Shown piece by piece: positions 38,693 through 51,849 of a stretch of 64,000 nt of DNA. Position numbers and translations under genes: made by a program. How positions within the stretch are numbered: position 1 is the stretch's first letter; every line of letters starts with the position of its first letter. The DNA is from Typha latifolia (lineage: Eukaryota > Streptophyta > Magnoliopsida > Poales > Typhaceae): assembly GCA_019914945.1 (NCBI GenBank), contig CM034108.1:4412001-4476000 (forward strand). The letters are read 5' to 3'. The notes beneath the pieces are model-generated. The model saw only the letters and a list, made by a program, of their open reading frames with translations, had not been told where the DNA came from and did no database searches.

Positions 38693-41514
38693 TGTAATAA
38701 TCTCATAAAGTATCTAAGCTAAGTCTAGAAATACCATAATAATCCAAGCAAATAATCTAAAGTTACAATTATCACAAGCCTCAATAAGCCTATAGGAATA
38801 CAAGTCCATATACAAATTTAAAGCACAATAATCCTTGTAGAGACTAAAGTCCAACTATGAATAATAGAATAAACAATGCTAATAGGAAAATAAATTTACT
38901 ACTCCTCGATATCTGTGTCCTCTATAATTAGCTCTGAAATATTTTTCACCAAAATGGTGGTAAGCACAGAGCCCAACAAGTATAATCCAATAGTAATCTA
39001 TGAATAATGTATTGTGCGATAAATAAATATGCATGCCCATAATTATCAATATTTTTAAGGTAAAAGTATACAGTAAAATTTTTAATAAACTTTCATTTAC
39101 TCATAACACACATGAATGTACATTAACATCATAACTCAATGTATAAAAATCCATAAAACAACTGAGTCCATAATGTCATATTCCACAAGGCAACATAATA
39201 ACGAGGGGGATTAGTCATCTAGCGGTATTATCGTCCGTACATGCCTGACGACGCTGCATATGACCAATTATCTATGGCCATCAGACTAAAGACCCAAGTC
39301 GTAGGCCTATCCTCAACATCATCACCGCTATAGTAAATTATCGCACGGAGCAGAATCATTACTTGTAGTTGAATCATCACATAAAGCAGAATCATTACAT
39401 ACATCATTGCAAAGAGCTCACAGCTCATTAGATGCCCTGACCCTATGTCCTCAGGTACCGCTAGAGCTATAATCCCTACCTCTCAAACATCTTACTAATA
39501 TCATCCTAGGTTAGTCTCCAAATAGGACAACATAATCACCTGAACACTCCACCAGCTAACGACCTCAGGTGTAGACCGCTAATATAGTACTTATATAATA
39601 CATTCTACCCTTAACCCTAGGTTGAGTGGGTGAGGGGCACTATTTAGTTGGAACTAGACTAATAACGATACGTGCATGTGATGCCATGATTTTTATTATT
39701 TATTATATCATGATCATCAAGGTAACATGTATCATACTAAGCATGGAGTCTATCATACATAAGTAATAAATAATAATTAATACAAGTAAGAAATTATTAA
39801 TGACTATGTAATCATCATCATAACAATATCATTATTCGTAGACTAGCATAGGATCTAACTCGCTTGAAATATTTGGAATCTGTCTCACTTTCCTAAATAG
39901 TCGGCTCCTCCTAAATCTCGAGTCCCTCCTCGCACAATAATGGGTCTAATAATTTATAAAATAAAATAAAACATAAGAAAAATGAACTTATAGAATTATC
40001 TACCTTGTTGGAAAAATTAAGTTTGATTTCTAGATCCGGATAGGTGACTTGATCTTGCATTATTTATCTATAATGTCATTTTTATTAGCTAAATTGGTCA
40101 CTGATAAATTAGGATTATCCCTAGTTATAAATGTCAAGGATGTTAATAATAATAATAATAAATGCAATGAATAATAAATTTAACTATCTAACTTGGTTCT
40201 GTATTATTCTGAATTTATGTCGATAAAATGATTGAGAAAGTTCTAGAAAGGTAGCTAACATAAATTTATAAAAATATTAAAAGACTAAGGGTTGGCTTAT
40301 GATTCGCAGGTTGGGCTGGGCTCAATGCCTAGCCAGCATCAGTGTTGAGGAAGTGGGTTGCGGCCTACCAACAGCACACTAGGCCAAATGATAGGCTGGC
40401 TACAGGTGTGGGCCACGGCCCACCCTGTAGCCTGCCTAGAGATTGGGTGGGCTGGGCTTACGAGTCCAATCCACCACTACAACCACGCAAAAAAATTTGG
40501 GTGGACTGGGTTGGGCCCAATCCACCGCTAGCTACGGGCGTGGGCTGCGTCCCACCCCGTAGCCCATAGAGGTGGGTGGACCGCTGGCTACGGGCATGGG
40601 CTGCAGCCTAACCCATAGCCAACACAAGTTGGTGAGGGTTTGATCCAACCCCCACCCATCTTAGTCTTCCTTTAGAGAAGAACACTAAGATAGAGAGATT
40701 GAGATGGAGCTGCTATTGCCGGCGATCACCATTGCTGGCAACCAAGCTCCACCGGCTCCCTAAAGTCAACGGGGTCGACTTGGGTTGAAGCCAGGGTTGA
40801 ACCATCAACCAGTGTGGCCGAGGGTGAGAAGTGAGGAACTCCATGGCCGACGGTCATGTGAAAATGGGCTCGAAGCCCTCATCTTGAATACCCACCTCTT
40901 TCATGTGAAGAGGTGAGTCGATCGAGGCTAATGTGTGAGGCCACCATCGAACCCAGCAGTGGGAGGCGACATGGCATCGCCTCCCACGCACCCCGTGGGT
41001 ACCGACGGCAAGGGGCTGATACAGGGAAACTTCTCGGACCGGTGGGTAGTCGACCCGAATTCGTCGGCCGACGAATTTCTCCGGTGAGGATAGAAATGAA
41101 TAAACTACAATTAACTATAATTTACTAAGCAATATTCAAATTAATTTAAAGAGGAGGAGGAGGTTGACCCGAGGATTGAGGTGAGGGGGTTTTGATTGGC
41201 CATCGGCGCTCCGATGATCCACTGTCCGCGACGAGATCTTCGGCAGCTCGAAAAGAGAAAAGAGAGGAAGAGATTGAGAGAGAGAGAGACTACGGAAGAA
41301 GAAAGCACAAGGGGGGTGTGTGGAATTATATATAGAGATGAGGGGAAGAGTGAGGGCGGAGTGGAGTCCGGCTCCACTCCAGCACCTCTCCCACCTCTCA
41401 CAACTGACTATGAGAGATGGGGGAGAGGAGGACTGGGTCAGCGCATGCGCTGCGCTTAGAGTGCACGTGCATGGCGCATGCGCTAAATTTTTTTTTATAG
41501 TTGTGGGTGTTACA
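38693..41514 (+). mobile_element. LTR-like element C, nested
   Basis: The right end GGGTGTTACA is the typical terminus of many gypsy LTRs. The left end is placed at TGTAATAATC but is uncertain. It is clearly related to element D: CCGTACATGCCT, then TGCATATGACC or TGCACATGACC, GGCC(A/G)TCA(G/A)ACTAAAGACC and ATCATCACCGC or CTCATCACCGC occur in the same order at 39235-39330 and 49786-49880. The middle holds three GC-rich hairpin units and the tail is GA-rich. No gag or pol is visible. Confidence 0.5.
40398..40620. repeat. Three related 33-35 bp inverted-repeat units
   Basis: Units at 40398-40432, 40531-40563 and 40586-40620 each begin GGCTAC or GCTACG and end GTAGCC or ATAGCC around a GTGGGC...GCCCAC-type core, so each can fold on itself. 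They lie inside LTR-like element C. The neighbouring open frame is only the repeat read through. Confidence 0.6.
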
Positions 41515-42275
41515 CTTAAGCCGTATGGTTCAAACTTGAGCCCCACCAAACAATTTGTCCTCCCAGATCATGTGTCCTTGATCTTTGTGTGGTGTCCATT
41601 TGCCACGTGGAGAGGGGATGCACTATATGTTTTGCTCCAAGGTCCACTAGTTCAGCCATAGTCCACCCTAGTTGCGGGTGGCTCAAGCTAGGATCTTGAT
41701 GAGGACGGTTCAAGTCAGGGTTTAGCATGCTTTGGTTCGAGCCAAACTGTGGCTGTAAATGGCTCGGTCCATGCCCTAAGCGCATGTGGTTTTGGCCAAG
41801 TCCTATGTGTCGTTGGATCAGCTGTCAGGTGAGTTGGGGGTTTTGGCTAGTAGCGAGCCATCCTATAGGCCAATCCTTGGTGAGGTTGGGCCTTGGGAGA
41901 CGTGCCCAAAGGGTGGGTCTGCTCCAAACCTTACGGTGTCCCTATCTTTAACCAGTTCAGCGTATGCTGCAGTGCATGCAGGTGGCCACGACTCAACCGA
42001 ACGCCCTTCCATCTGGCCTTCCAGTGTTTGTGCACCATAGAGTTCATAGAGAACTATCATTATTTCTACCATGGTCGCCTAGATGGCGATCAATGCCTAC
42101 ACCATCTCCAGTTGGGCCATTGACAGTGGCGGAGTATGTGGTTCTAGCGATGGAGTGGTGTTCTTAAGCTATGAGCTAGTTATCGTCGGTGGTGGCCCCC
42201 TGGCTATGGAAGTCTCCACAACCACGTGTGCCACCCTTCCTCGTGTGGTTGTCATTTGGTCCAAGGATAATGATA

Positions 42276-42287
42276 GCTCTAATACCA
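42276..42287 (-). other. tRNA-Met-type primer binding site
   Basis: On the minus strand the sequence is TGGTATTAGAGC, one base different from the common plant initiator-Met primer site TGGTATCAGAGC. It lies three bases inside the LTR at 42291, as expected for the 5' side of a minus-strand element. Confidence 0.7.
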
Positions 42288-42290
42288 TAT

Positions 42291-42614
42291 TGTTACGGTT
42301 TGACTAGGGCGTCATCCGTAACAAAGGTCTAGGAGTCAACTAAGGTGGGCCGATGAGTGCCTAGAGTGGTGGAAGGTGGTGGAGCACGATGGAGAGAGAG
42401 AGAGAGAGAGAGATGACAAACGGTGATGATTAAGGTAGATTAAGCTATCGCTTCTCTTAGTTATCCTTACTCCTGTGGTAGTCTAATGCTAAATAAATAA
42501 TTCTCAGTGCTTGTATGAATAAATAAATTAACATGAACTAAATAAAAGATAAATAACCTATTCAACCTGTGTGGGCCCATGACACTTGATTCTAGCTCGG
42601 TTTGGCTTGGACCA
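42291..42614 (-). repeat. Right (5') LTR of retroelement
   Basis: It is the partner of 37162-37744 and shares TGTTACGGT(C/T)TGACTAGGGC, a GAGAGAGA run and GACACTTGATTCTAG. It is shorter because the middle, including the TATA-like region present in the other copy, is missing. Confidence 0.75.
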
Positions 42615-42645
42615 TATTAATTTTTCAGCATCTCTGTTCACACAC

Positions 42646-42682
<37 letters not shown>
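42646..42682. repeat. (AAT)n microsatellite
   Basis: About twelve ATA/AAT units lie immediately outside the LTR retroelement. The remainder of 42683-43699 is AT-rich spacer with a GGCCCA (site II-like, minus strand) at 43455-43460 and nothing else recognised. Confidence 0.9.
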
Positions 42683-43699
42683 CAATCATGAATATATAGA
42701 TTTTGTTTAGAAAAATCCCAAGATTGGATAAAAAATAATAGATATAAATTCAAATCAAACTAATCACTAAAATAATCATAGCAATTATAAGAATGATTTA
42801 CAGATCACTAATTGATATCCACAATTATATTTGTAGCATGTATGCTCGCTAGAACCTACAATGCGCCGCTTCCTATGATGATTGATTCTGAAACTCAAGT
42901 AATCTTTAATATTATTACAATCGTCTCAGCAACTCTCGAGACGTAGCCCTTCAAGTTCTGAGAAAAATGGGATCGATAGAAACTCTATTCAACACGTTAT
43001 GTTACGAAACTTCTTAAGACAAAGATGATGATCTTTTCAAAAGTTAAAAGTGGTGACTCCAATCATCCAAAATAGATACCTTAAAAATTAGGTCTAAAGC
43101 TCTAATATAGATCTTTCAAGAAAAACCCAAATTGCCTTTCAAAATTATGCAAAACGGAATTTGAAAAACATAAAAAAAACTCTCTACCTTTCTAATTAGA
43201 ACCACTTTTTTTTGTAAGGTTCGAACTACTGCACCACACCAAACCAATGCCATGTATTGAAATTCTTAATATTGAATCAATCTTTCATTATAATATTTTT
43301 TAATTAAATATTTTATAACTTGTGCTAAAACTCAGAGATAAAACTTAGACATGTTACATAAATAAAATTCTTTTTACAGTTTAATTTGTCAACTACATAA
43401 ATAAAAATAAAACCTTACAAGTTTTCTACTCACCACTCCATGAGTTTGATGCTTGGCCCAAAATTGAAAGAGAAAAAGGTAAAAGTCTAAAGTAAAAGAA
43501 AACGTTAAAAAAATGGAGTTAGTCGTCCAAAATCAAAAGTAAAGTGTATTTTTTTTGGGCAAATCACCCGTAATTATTCAACAAAAACCCAATCCAAATA
43601 GTGCCTATCGGGCTCAGCTGTAACGGGCCGGGCCGGGTTTCACAAAAAAATCCTAACCCAGTAAGTCTCAGGCCGGACTAGAGCTAGATCCGGGCTCGC

Positions 43700-43777
43700 A
43701 ACCCTAAACCCGACCCGCTCCTCCAGCTTCTTCGTCGTCGTCGTCGTCGTCTTCGCTCTCCGTGAAAAACCCTAGAA

Positions 43778-43812
<35 letters not shown>
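43700..43812 (+). promoter_or_regulatory. mtSSB 5' region: telo-box and CT-rich leader
   Basis: AACCCTAAA at 43700-43708 is a telo-box-type motif and AAACCCTAG follows near 43767. A (CT)n run at 43784-43812 ends eight bases before the start codon and is probably in the 5' leader. Such telo-box plus pyrimidine-rich leaders are common in plant housekeeping genes. Confidence 0.45.
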
Positions 43813-43820
<8 letters not shown>

Positions 43821-46800
43821 ATGATGAGTTCACTGAGAGCTGGAGTTCTCAAGAGCTTGAAGGGTGGTTTTGTACGATCGCAGACCTCGATCGGTGAGTA
43901 CTATTACTCTAATTTAGACATTTCCCTTATGGTTGAATAATATCAAGCATATCAAAATCCGTAGATATATGCAGCAACAAATAAGTCTTTTTTTTATTCA
44001 TTAACATGTATCTTTTTGTAGATGTCTGCAGGAAATTCCAAGCTTGGAACTCCACAATGTCATTTGATGAGTTTGTGGAGAAGAATGATGTGGAGGAGGA
44101 TGATCTAATGGATGACAAGCGAAATTTAGAACCCCAGGGAGTAGACCCTCAAAAGGGTTGGACTTTTAGAGGTGTGCATAAGGTACCATTGCTATTTAAC
44201 AAACTCTGCTAGATTTAAGCTAACTATGTGGTACAAATATGAGTGTCTTATCGAATTAACTTTATTTTTGTGGATAGGCAATTATTTGTGGCAAAGTTGG
44301 ACAGCCTCCTGTGCAGAAAATATTAAGAAATGGTCGAACTGTGACTATATTTACTGTCGGAACAGGGGGTATGTATGATCAGAGAATTATTGGAGGTGAG
44401 AATTTGCCAAGACCAGCTCAATGGCACCGAATAGCCGTTCATAACGAACATCTTGGTGCATATGCTGTTCAAAAATTAGTGAAGAAGTATGTAAAATTTC
44501 CCCCAAGCAACTTAATCTATAGGTTATATTTTTGGAGACAATTCCTTTTATTGTGTTTTTGTTTGGTGTCAATCCAGTTCTGCTGTTTTTGTTGAGGGGG
44601 ATATTGAGACTAGAGTCTACAATGACAGCATCAATGGTCAAATAAAAAACATACCTGAGATATGTGTGCGGCGAGATGGTACTCTCATATGCTACTTGTT
44701 TCTTGTAGATGTTTGCTTAATTGCTTGCATCATGGAGACTAATCTGATATGGTTTTTTCATGTATTTAGTCTAAATGTGCTGCCTTTTCTTCTTATTTGG
44801 TTTACATCGTTATTATTAAATTCTGAATTATGTCCAACACTGTTGAATAGTCTATCAGGAATAGGAAGTTTAAGATCCAATATATAGTTATTCCCTGAGC
44901 ATTCCACATATTGAGATAGATAAGCCTTTGAGGTTATGAAAAGATGATTGAACTGATGGTTCTGATGTAAATGATGGTACAGTTTGCTAAATATTAAAAT
45001 GAGAGAAAATTCTTCAAAATTAAGAAAGGCAAGGAGGATGCTGATGTAATAGTTCTACTTTATAGAAAAACTCTCATGTCATAAAGCTTTGGTTTGAATA
45101 TAAAAGAGATTTACTCTTCAGTTTCCATCTCCTTGTGCAGTAATAGTTTTCAGTTTGGCCTCCAGTCTCACTGCTCTTTTCCTCACCCTTCCTGAAAGGC
45201 TGGAGCTGATTTGGCTTACAGAGATAAATAATAAAAGTCATAGTTGGCAATGTCATGTCATTATGTTATACCTATTATGTTGCTTAGCTTCTGAGTCAGA
45301 ACAGGAACTGCAGGTTGAAATTTACAGAGCTAACAATCTTAGATTTTTAGTTTGTCTACTTCAGTAGGTTCGAAACATTATGAGTCACATACTTGTTAGT
45401 CAGTCACTTGGGATTGAGTATTTGTATAGATAATCCGTTAACATGACCATTACGTGGTGACTCTTAGTTTTCTAGGAATAATTTCTTGATAATATAGGCA
45501 ATGGAATGGTTAAATCAAATGATATGGACTATGTCAAGAAATAAAATATTTTGCTCATCCATGTTGTTTATGGTCAGATAGCCTGGAGGAAAGTTCTCTG
45601 TGGCACAATATCTGATTCATTTTACTATGGCTTCACATTCAAGTCAACTTTCCTTAACCAGAAAAAAAGCATTCAAGTCCATATGTCGGGTTACTAGATC
45701 CCCAGTAAGTGTAGCAGGAACCATACTAACTAGTAGGATGATCGAAGACATGAAATGATCTCCACTTGTTGTTTTTAGCATTAAAATATCTCCTTTGCTA
45801 GAAGAGACATGAGCCACATGTTATAGTTTTTAACTGTGGAACTTTTATCTTATTTGTGGAGTTCAGCATGGAGTATTTTATTGCTGAGAGTCACTTTCTT
45901 TCTGTTTAACCTATACAATGGGATCGTTGATGTTATATGAATAGTCTTTACATATGATGAAAGCTTCTTCTGCCTTGTTTCAAGAGGATGCAGATTTATT
46001 GAGCACTGGTGTTTATTGGACAACTTTTACTGTTTGCCAAATAGCATTTATTAGCCTGAGGTTGAAAATATTTCCTGGTCCAATTTGTCACTGTTCATTG
46101 GTTGATTATTGAGGTTGTATAAATCATGCAATGGCTGATTATTGAGGTTGTACAAATCATTGTTTTATTTGTCAGTTTACAGCATGGTTGTTCATCACGC
46201 CCATGTAACAGAGGGAGTTACATCCATGTGTAATATAGAAAGGCATATATTACTGTCAGCAAGTGTTGGACATGGAATCCATCACAATAAATAGGCATCT
46301 GCATAAATTGCCATTCTTAAAATAATGTATGTGAAACTTGCAAGGGAAGCGATTGTTCAAATGGAACAGGAGTATCTGTGATTAGTGTAAGGTTTTGGAT
46401 CACTTATTAAAAGCTTGTGTTTCTTGCCATCTTTGGTTGGCCAAATAATGGAACCCTGAAGAGTTGAAGCAACCCAGGCTTGTTATTATTTATCATTCAA
46501 TGCAAACAAATGCAGTATGGCTTGTATAAATGGCACAGAAGCATTTAAATTTGTTTTTCTAAAGATGTTCTACTCTTTGCAATATATCAATTTACTGGTT
46601 GGAATATGTTCAATATGTTCCATCTGCCTTTTTGCTTAGACCATTTATTTGCTTTTCTCATTTTCTGAATTTTGATTTAGATGATTCTTTTTTCAAAATG
46701 TTACTATGGATTTCTTTTCTTAATGTAGGTAAGGTCCGGTTGATCAAATCTGGGGAAAGTGCTGCCAGTATATCATTGAATGAACTGCGTAAGTTTTCTC

Positions 46801-49800
46801 ATTTCTGTTTATCTGTTGTTTTAACCGATGTTATTATTCTACTTTCTTCTCTGCGGACAATATGATATCTGTCATCGCAAAATTTCAAAATTTGTAGCAT
46901 CCTTCAGATACTGATTGTTTTGTTGAATATATGTCAGATAATAGGAAAGTATATGAGTACAAAGACTAGTATATAAAGATATTTATTATCTCTGGATATC
47001 TACTGCATTATGTTGACAGGATCAGACACCAGTTTTATCAACTAGCCTTTAGAAATTACAATCATGTAATGTTTCTCCGTCATAATTATCATGTTTTACA
47101 CAAAGCTCAGGTTAACCAGAATAGAGACTGCATAATTGTGAAATGAGTGATAGGATTGCATTATATGAGCTGCGAAGAGTATAGAGCAATGTTGCATTAG
47201 GTAGCTACTTGTAACAGTTTAATTACCAAATTGGCCTGTGCAAAATAGTTAGTCTCAGTTTTTTTCTTCTTTTTTTGTCTGTGTGTGTGCCGGGGGTGGG
47301 GGGATACAAAGAGAGCATGAGAGAAGATCAACTTTACATTGCTTTTCTTGATTGCTTTTGAACTTTTAATTGTTGGACACTGCAAAAGTTTTAGTTGTGA
47401 TGTTATACTGGAGTTTATTAAATGGAAGCTGAAATTTATAGTGAGTCATGAAATTCTCCATTGAACCAAGAAAAGCTTTTTCTTTTCTTTTTTTTTTTTT
47501 TTTTGACAAAAGGACCTAGAAACGTTGCTATCTGTTTTTACATTAACTTTCTCTATTACAGTATTTGGGTGCATTTTTAACATCCGAAGGTTGATATTAC
47601 TATAACAGAAGCGGAAAAATTAGATTACCTTGGTCTATCAATTCAAATTCGACCAAATCAGAGTCATCTTCATTAAGTTCTCATTTAAGTTCAGACTTGA
47701 CTAGACTAATGTGCATCTAATTAAATCTGAGTTACTTAAACAGGTTTCACCGATTGAAATTGTATCAAGAATCCTATCGATGTAGTTGAAGTTAGTATTT
47801 CCTGACAGCTTCTATCTCCACCAGATATCAATTTTTTGGGGTTTAGCATCATCCAATTCGAGGGAGTGATCTAATTCAGTACATTTAACTTATAAGCAAG
47901 TCATCTTTATGATTTACTCGTGAAACCCATTTGATTAGGATAGCGATGTTGTCACTTTCAAGCATTTCCTATTAAATCAATTCGGGAGTACTCAATTCAG
48001 TAGTTAAGCTTTGTGGCTTCTTTTCTAAAGCCTATCCAAATCAATATGCAAGTTTCCTAGTCTTATTTATCAGAATCCAGTTTCAACCTTATTGACAACA
48101 AGTTGAAAGCCGATTCAGAAGATGACTTATAAATTTGTCCATCTAATCCCCTGGCATTATATCCAAATACTATTTAAATTTGGATTTCATTAACTTGAGT
48201 CATTGGTTATATGATTTGGTTAACTAACTATTTTAAGTTAGTCTTTGAAGAGTGCAAAGTTTCTTGAGAAAGTTGATTTTCTTTTAGAAGAACAAAATAC
48301 TGAATCATCAGTGGATATGAATTATTTGAATCCATCCAAAACCCATTACATCTAATAGGATGTTTAAAGCCGATTCAAGAGATGACTTCTACAATTTTAG
48401 TCAGTCTAATTCCTCGGCGTTGTTTCCAAATCCTATTTCACTTTGGAAGTCATTAACTTGAGTCATTGGTTCTATGACTTGGTTAACTAACTATTTTAGA
48501 ATTATTCTCTTGAGGAAGCTGATTCCTGTTGGAAGAGCTAAATGCTGAATCATAATTGGATATGAATTATTTGAATCCAGCTAAACCTCGTTACATCTAA
48601 TACGAAGTTTATCTGCAAAGAGAGTTCAGATTTACTCCCGCTAAACCCATGTGTCACCTCAACAAAAGCTCTCTAATATTTGAGTTGATCTGCAACTCCT
48701 TGGAGATAAAGCCGAATCACAAGAGAAGATTTTATCTGTTTCGAGTTCATCACCTATAAATAAAGATCAAAGGGACTACCCTGGGGATCGCTCATTTTCG
48801 CATCACATCAGGGAGATACCAAGACCACTTATTTTGCATAAAGAGAAAGAGACTACTTATAAGTTCAAGGAAGAAGGAGATTGCTTAGACGTCGCTCATC
48901 AACCTATAGATTCTCATGACAAGATGATCATTTGAAGATCATCCTGTCACCATTATGACTGAGGCTCAAGAGTTTTGTCTACCTTAGCCAATATATCAAC
49001 TATCTTGCTAATCTTGATCAGCCACTGCTTGTCTTGGTAAATTATCTTGTTAACCTTGATCAGTAGTTAATCGCACTACTTGTCTTAGTAAATTGTCTTG
49101 CTAACCTTGATAGGTAATCAATTGCACTACTTGTCTTGGTGAATTATTTTGTTAACTTTGATCGATAATCAATCAATCTACTTGTCTTGGTAAATCATCT
49201 TGTTAATATTGTTTGGTAGCTAATCGTGCTATTCATCTTGATAAACCATCTTGTTAATATTGTTTGGTAGCTAATCGTGCTATTCCACAAGGTATCCAAG
49301 ATAATAAATTAAAATTTATCAAAAATGATTCAAACAAGAATATCCAAATTATTACAAGCTACAATAGGCCTCTAAATTATATATTCATAAAATAACCCAC
49401 GTAGGGGCATCATGACTAATACGTTTATCAAATAAAAAAAAAATTAAATTAAAATTGAGCTAGTTTTCTCTACTCCACGATCTTAGCTTCTACTAATATG
49501 AAAAACATATTCCACTAAATTATGGTGAGCATAAAGCCCAAGAAATATACACTTTTATAATCTAAAAAAAGATATAATACATAATGTAACAATATAGATC
49601 ATGCTTAATAATAATGTAATAAACTCATAAATTTAAAAATTATGGTTCATCATTTAACGACAAAATAAGATCATAACTCATAACAACATATTCTCCTAGA
49701 GCCTCAAGATCATATCAGATAATAATATCACATGCTCTCCTAGAGCATCAATTAATAAGGGATAGACAAATATTTGTAATGTCATCCGTACATGCCTAAC

Positions 49801-51804
49801 AATGTTGCACATGACCGGTCTGTGGCCGTCAAACTAAAGACCTCAATCATAAGCTCATCCTCACACTCATCACCGCACCCTGTGTGAAAATCACGAGCCC
49901 CCAGCTTGGAAAAACGTCCTAACCTTGCGTTATCGGATACAACTAGAGCTATAAACCTTACCTCACAAATCATTATTTATAATATCATCAAATGCCTGAC
50001 CTTCATACTCGATAGTAATCATGCATGCTCAAATCCGTTTTATAGGTTAACTGATTATCTTTCCAAGACTAACAATCTAAGACGTATATATATATATATA
50101 TATAAATTGCTCCTAACTCTACTTGAGCGAGTAAAATAGTACTATCAAGACATGATTTAACTACTTTAACTACTTAGCGATATGTGCACGTGGTGTAATG
50201 TCTAATACACATGGCATAATCAGCATACTTAAAATGCATACAATGTGCAAAGCATGTATTCAGTTATTATGAAGTAATAATATATAAATGCTAATAATAA
50301 AAGCATGTACATGAATGCCATAATATTATTACAGTGTTAAAATATTAGCGTCATCACTATATGTCTACACTATCTTTAGATTACAGAGAAGTCACTTACC
50401 TAAATTGTATTTGAATACTGCAATTGTTCTTCAGTTTTCCAATTCCTACTGCATCTCAAGATGTCCCTCATATGGTATTGGATTTACCCATATGATGAAT
50501 ATAATTGCAACATAAGTAAAATAACCTAACTTAGAACTAAATAATTAAATTTATTCTGAAACTTCCTTCACGGGTTTGGGTAGGTTTAATTATTTGTTTA
50601 GCCAAAATAACTATTAAGAATACCAACCCCACTAATTGTTAGAAGTAAATAATCTAAATAAATGTTATCCATAGTTACTACAGTTCATGTCCTCTTAATA
50701 TTATAAACAGATGAATTACCATTTTCTAATAATTAAATTTGTATGTCTCAATTTAATAAAGTCAAAATAAATAAAATAACTAAGGAAATCAAAATTAAAA
50801 CCAAATTATTTGAGCTGACCCACAACCCAAATAAAGGGATAGGCTGCGAGCTCCCACAGCTCACCTCAACCAAAGCTCTTGAGTTGGGGCCCAGAGGTCA
50901 CAAAGGTAAGGGGTTTGCCCAATCCAAACCCCACCTCCTCCTTTGATCAGCAAATGTTTCATTCATGGAGGAGGGGAGTAAGCCACTACTATAAGGATTG
51001 CTAGATCAATGAAAAATAAGAAAAGCTGGCCTAAGAATCCAACATAAATATAAGGGCGAGCACTAGGAGATGGACTAATGCATTACGCCATTGGTCAGAG
51101 TGACTAACGGCAAGGGAAATTGACTCCCATGGCCTGCGGCCACTAGGTGAAGAGAAAAGGGACTCAATAGCTTGGGCTTGTAGAAGGGAGTGATACCAGC
51201 CGAAAAAGGAGTGGGGATGGTGGCGACAACCAAAAGCATGACACGAGGTTGGCAAAAAAGTTTAGGTCATGTAGTCTCACCCCAAAGGAAATGCGTGATC
51301 GATAAAGGGTATCGGCTATAAGGTGATACCGAGAGGAAGCTTCTCGAGTTGAAGCAAGGTCGTCCGGTGATCATTTGATGACGAATTTGATCAAAGAAGA
51401 TGAACGGTCATCACCAAATAGGTACGGATAGGGGGTGTAATCGAGGCGAGCTTGATCGAGCCTAACTCTAATCAAACTTGAATTGAAATTATTTCAATCT
51501 GAGTCAATTTTGAGCTCGAGCCAAAATTAACCGATCAATAAGCAATATTAAGCCTTAATCAATTCAAGCCAAATTTTGAATTTAATCAAGCTTGAATTAA
51601 ATTAAGTTTAATATAGGCTTGAATCAAGCTTAAAATAAGGCCTAATTCAAAAATATAAACGAATAGAAATAGTCGTGTATTTAGAAAGGATATGATGTGA
51701 TCAAAGTTCAGAACTAAATTCTATAAGATCATAATACATAACAATCCACTTAAGTAAATTTTAGAGTATAATAGAATTATAGTATAGTATAGAAAGTATT
51801 ACTC

Positions 51805-51849
<45 letters not shown>

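Larger units (their letters stand above)
37162..42614 (-). mobile_element. LTR retroelement, minus strand, with nested insertions
   Basis: Two related LTRs bracket 5.4 kb: 37162-37744 and 42291-42614, both starting TGTTACGG and ending in CA. A tRNA-Met-type primer site sits on the minus strand three bases inside the right LTR, a minus-strand TATAAATAG lies in the left LTR (37410-37418), and a minus-strand gag relic adjoins it. All point to transcription from right to left. The left outer flank contains TATTA (37156-37160) and the right outer flank is TATTA (42615-42619), a possible target duplication with a one-base uncertainty. The interior has lost pol and has received a hAT-like element (37952-38350) and LTR-like element C. 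It is non-autonomous and broken. Confidence 0.7.
47700..49285 (+). mobile_element. Probable LTR fragment in mtSSB intron 5
   Basis: This repeat-rich block has a TATAAATAAA motif (48755-48764) followed by leader-like sequence (GGGGATCGCTCATTTTCGC), resembling an LTR promoter and R region. It contains a duplicated segment of about 250 bp (48100-48605) and a 51-bp minisatellite at its right end. Borders are uncertain and no coding sequence is present. Confidence 0.35.

Noticed and set aside
41136..42307. Multiple overlapping open frames in the GC-richer part of the LTR retroelement
   Set aside because: They overlap on both strands, lack gag/pol motifs and disagree with the element's minus-strand direction or break within a few dozen codons.
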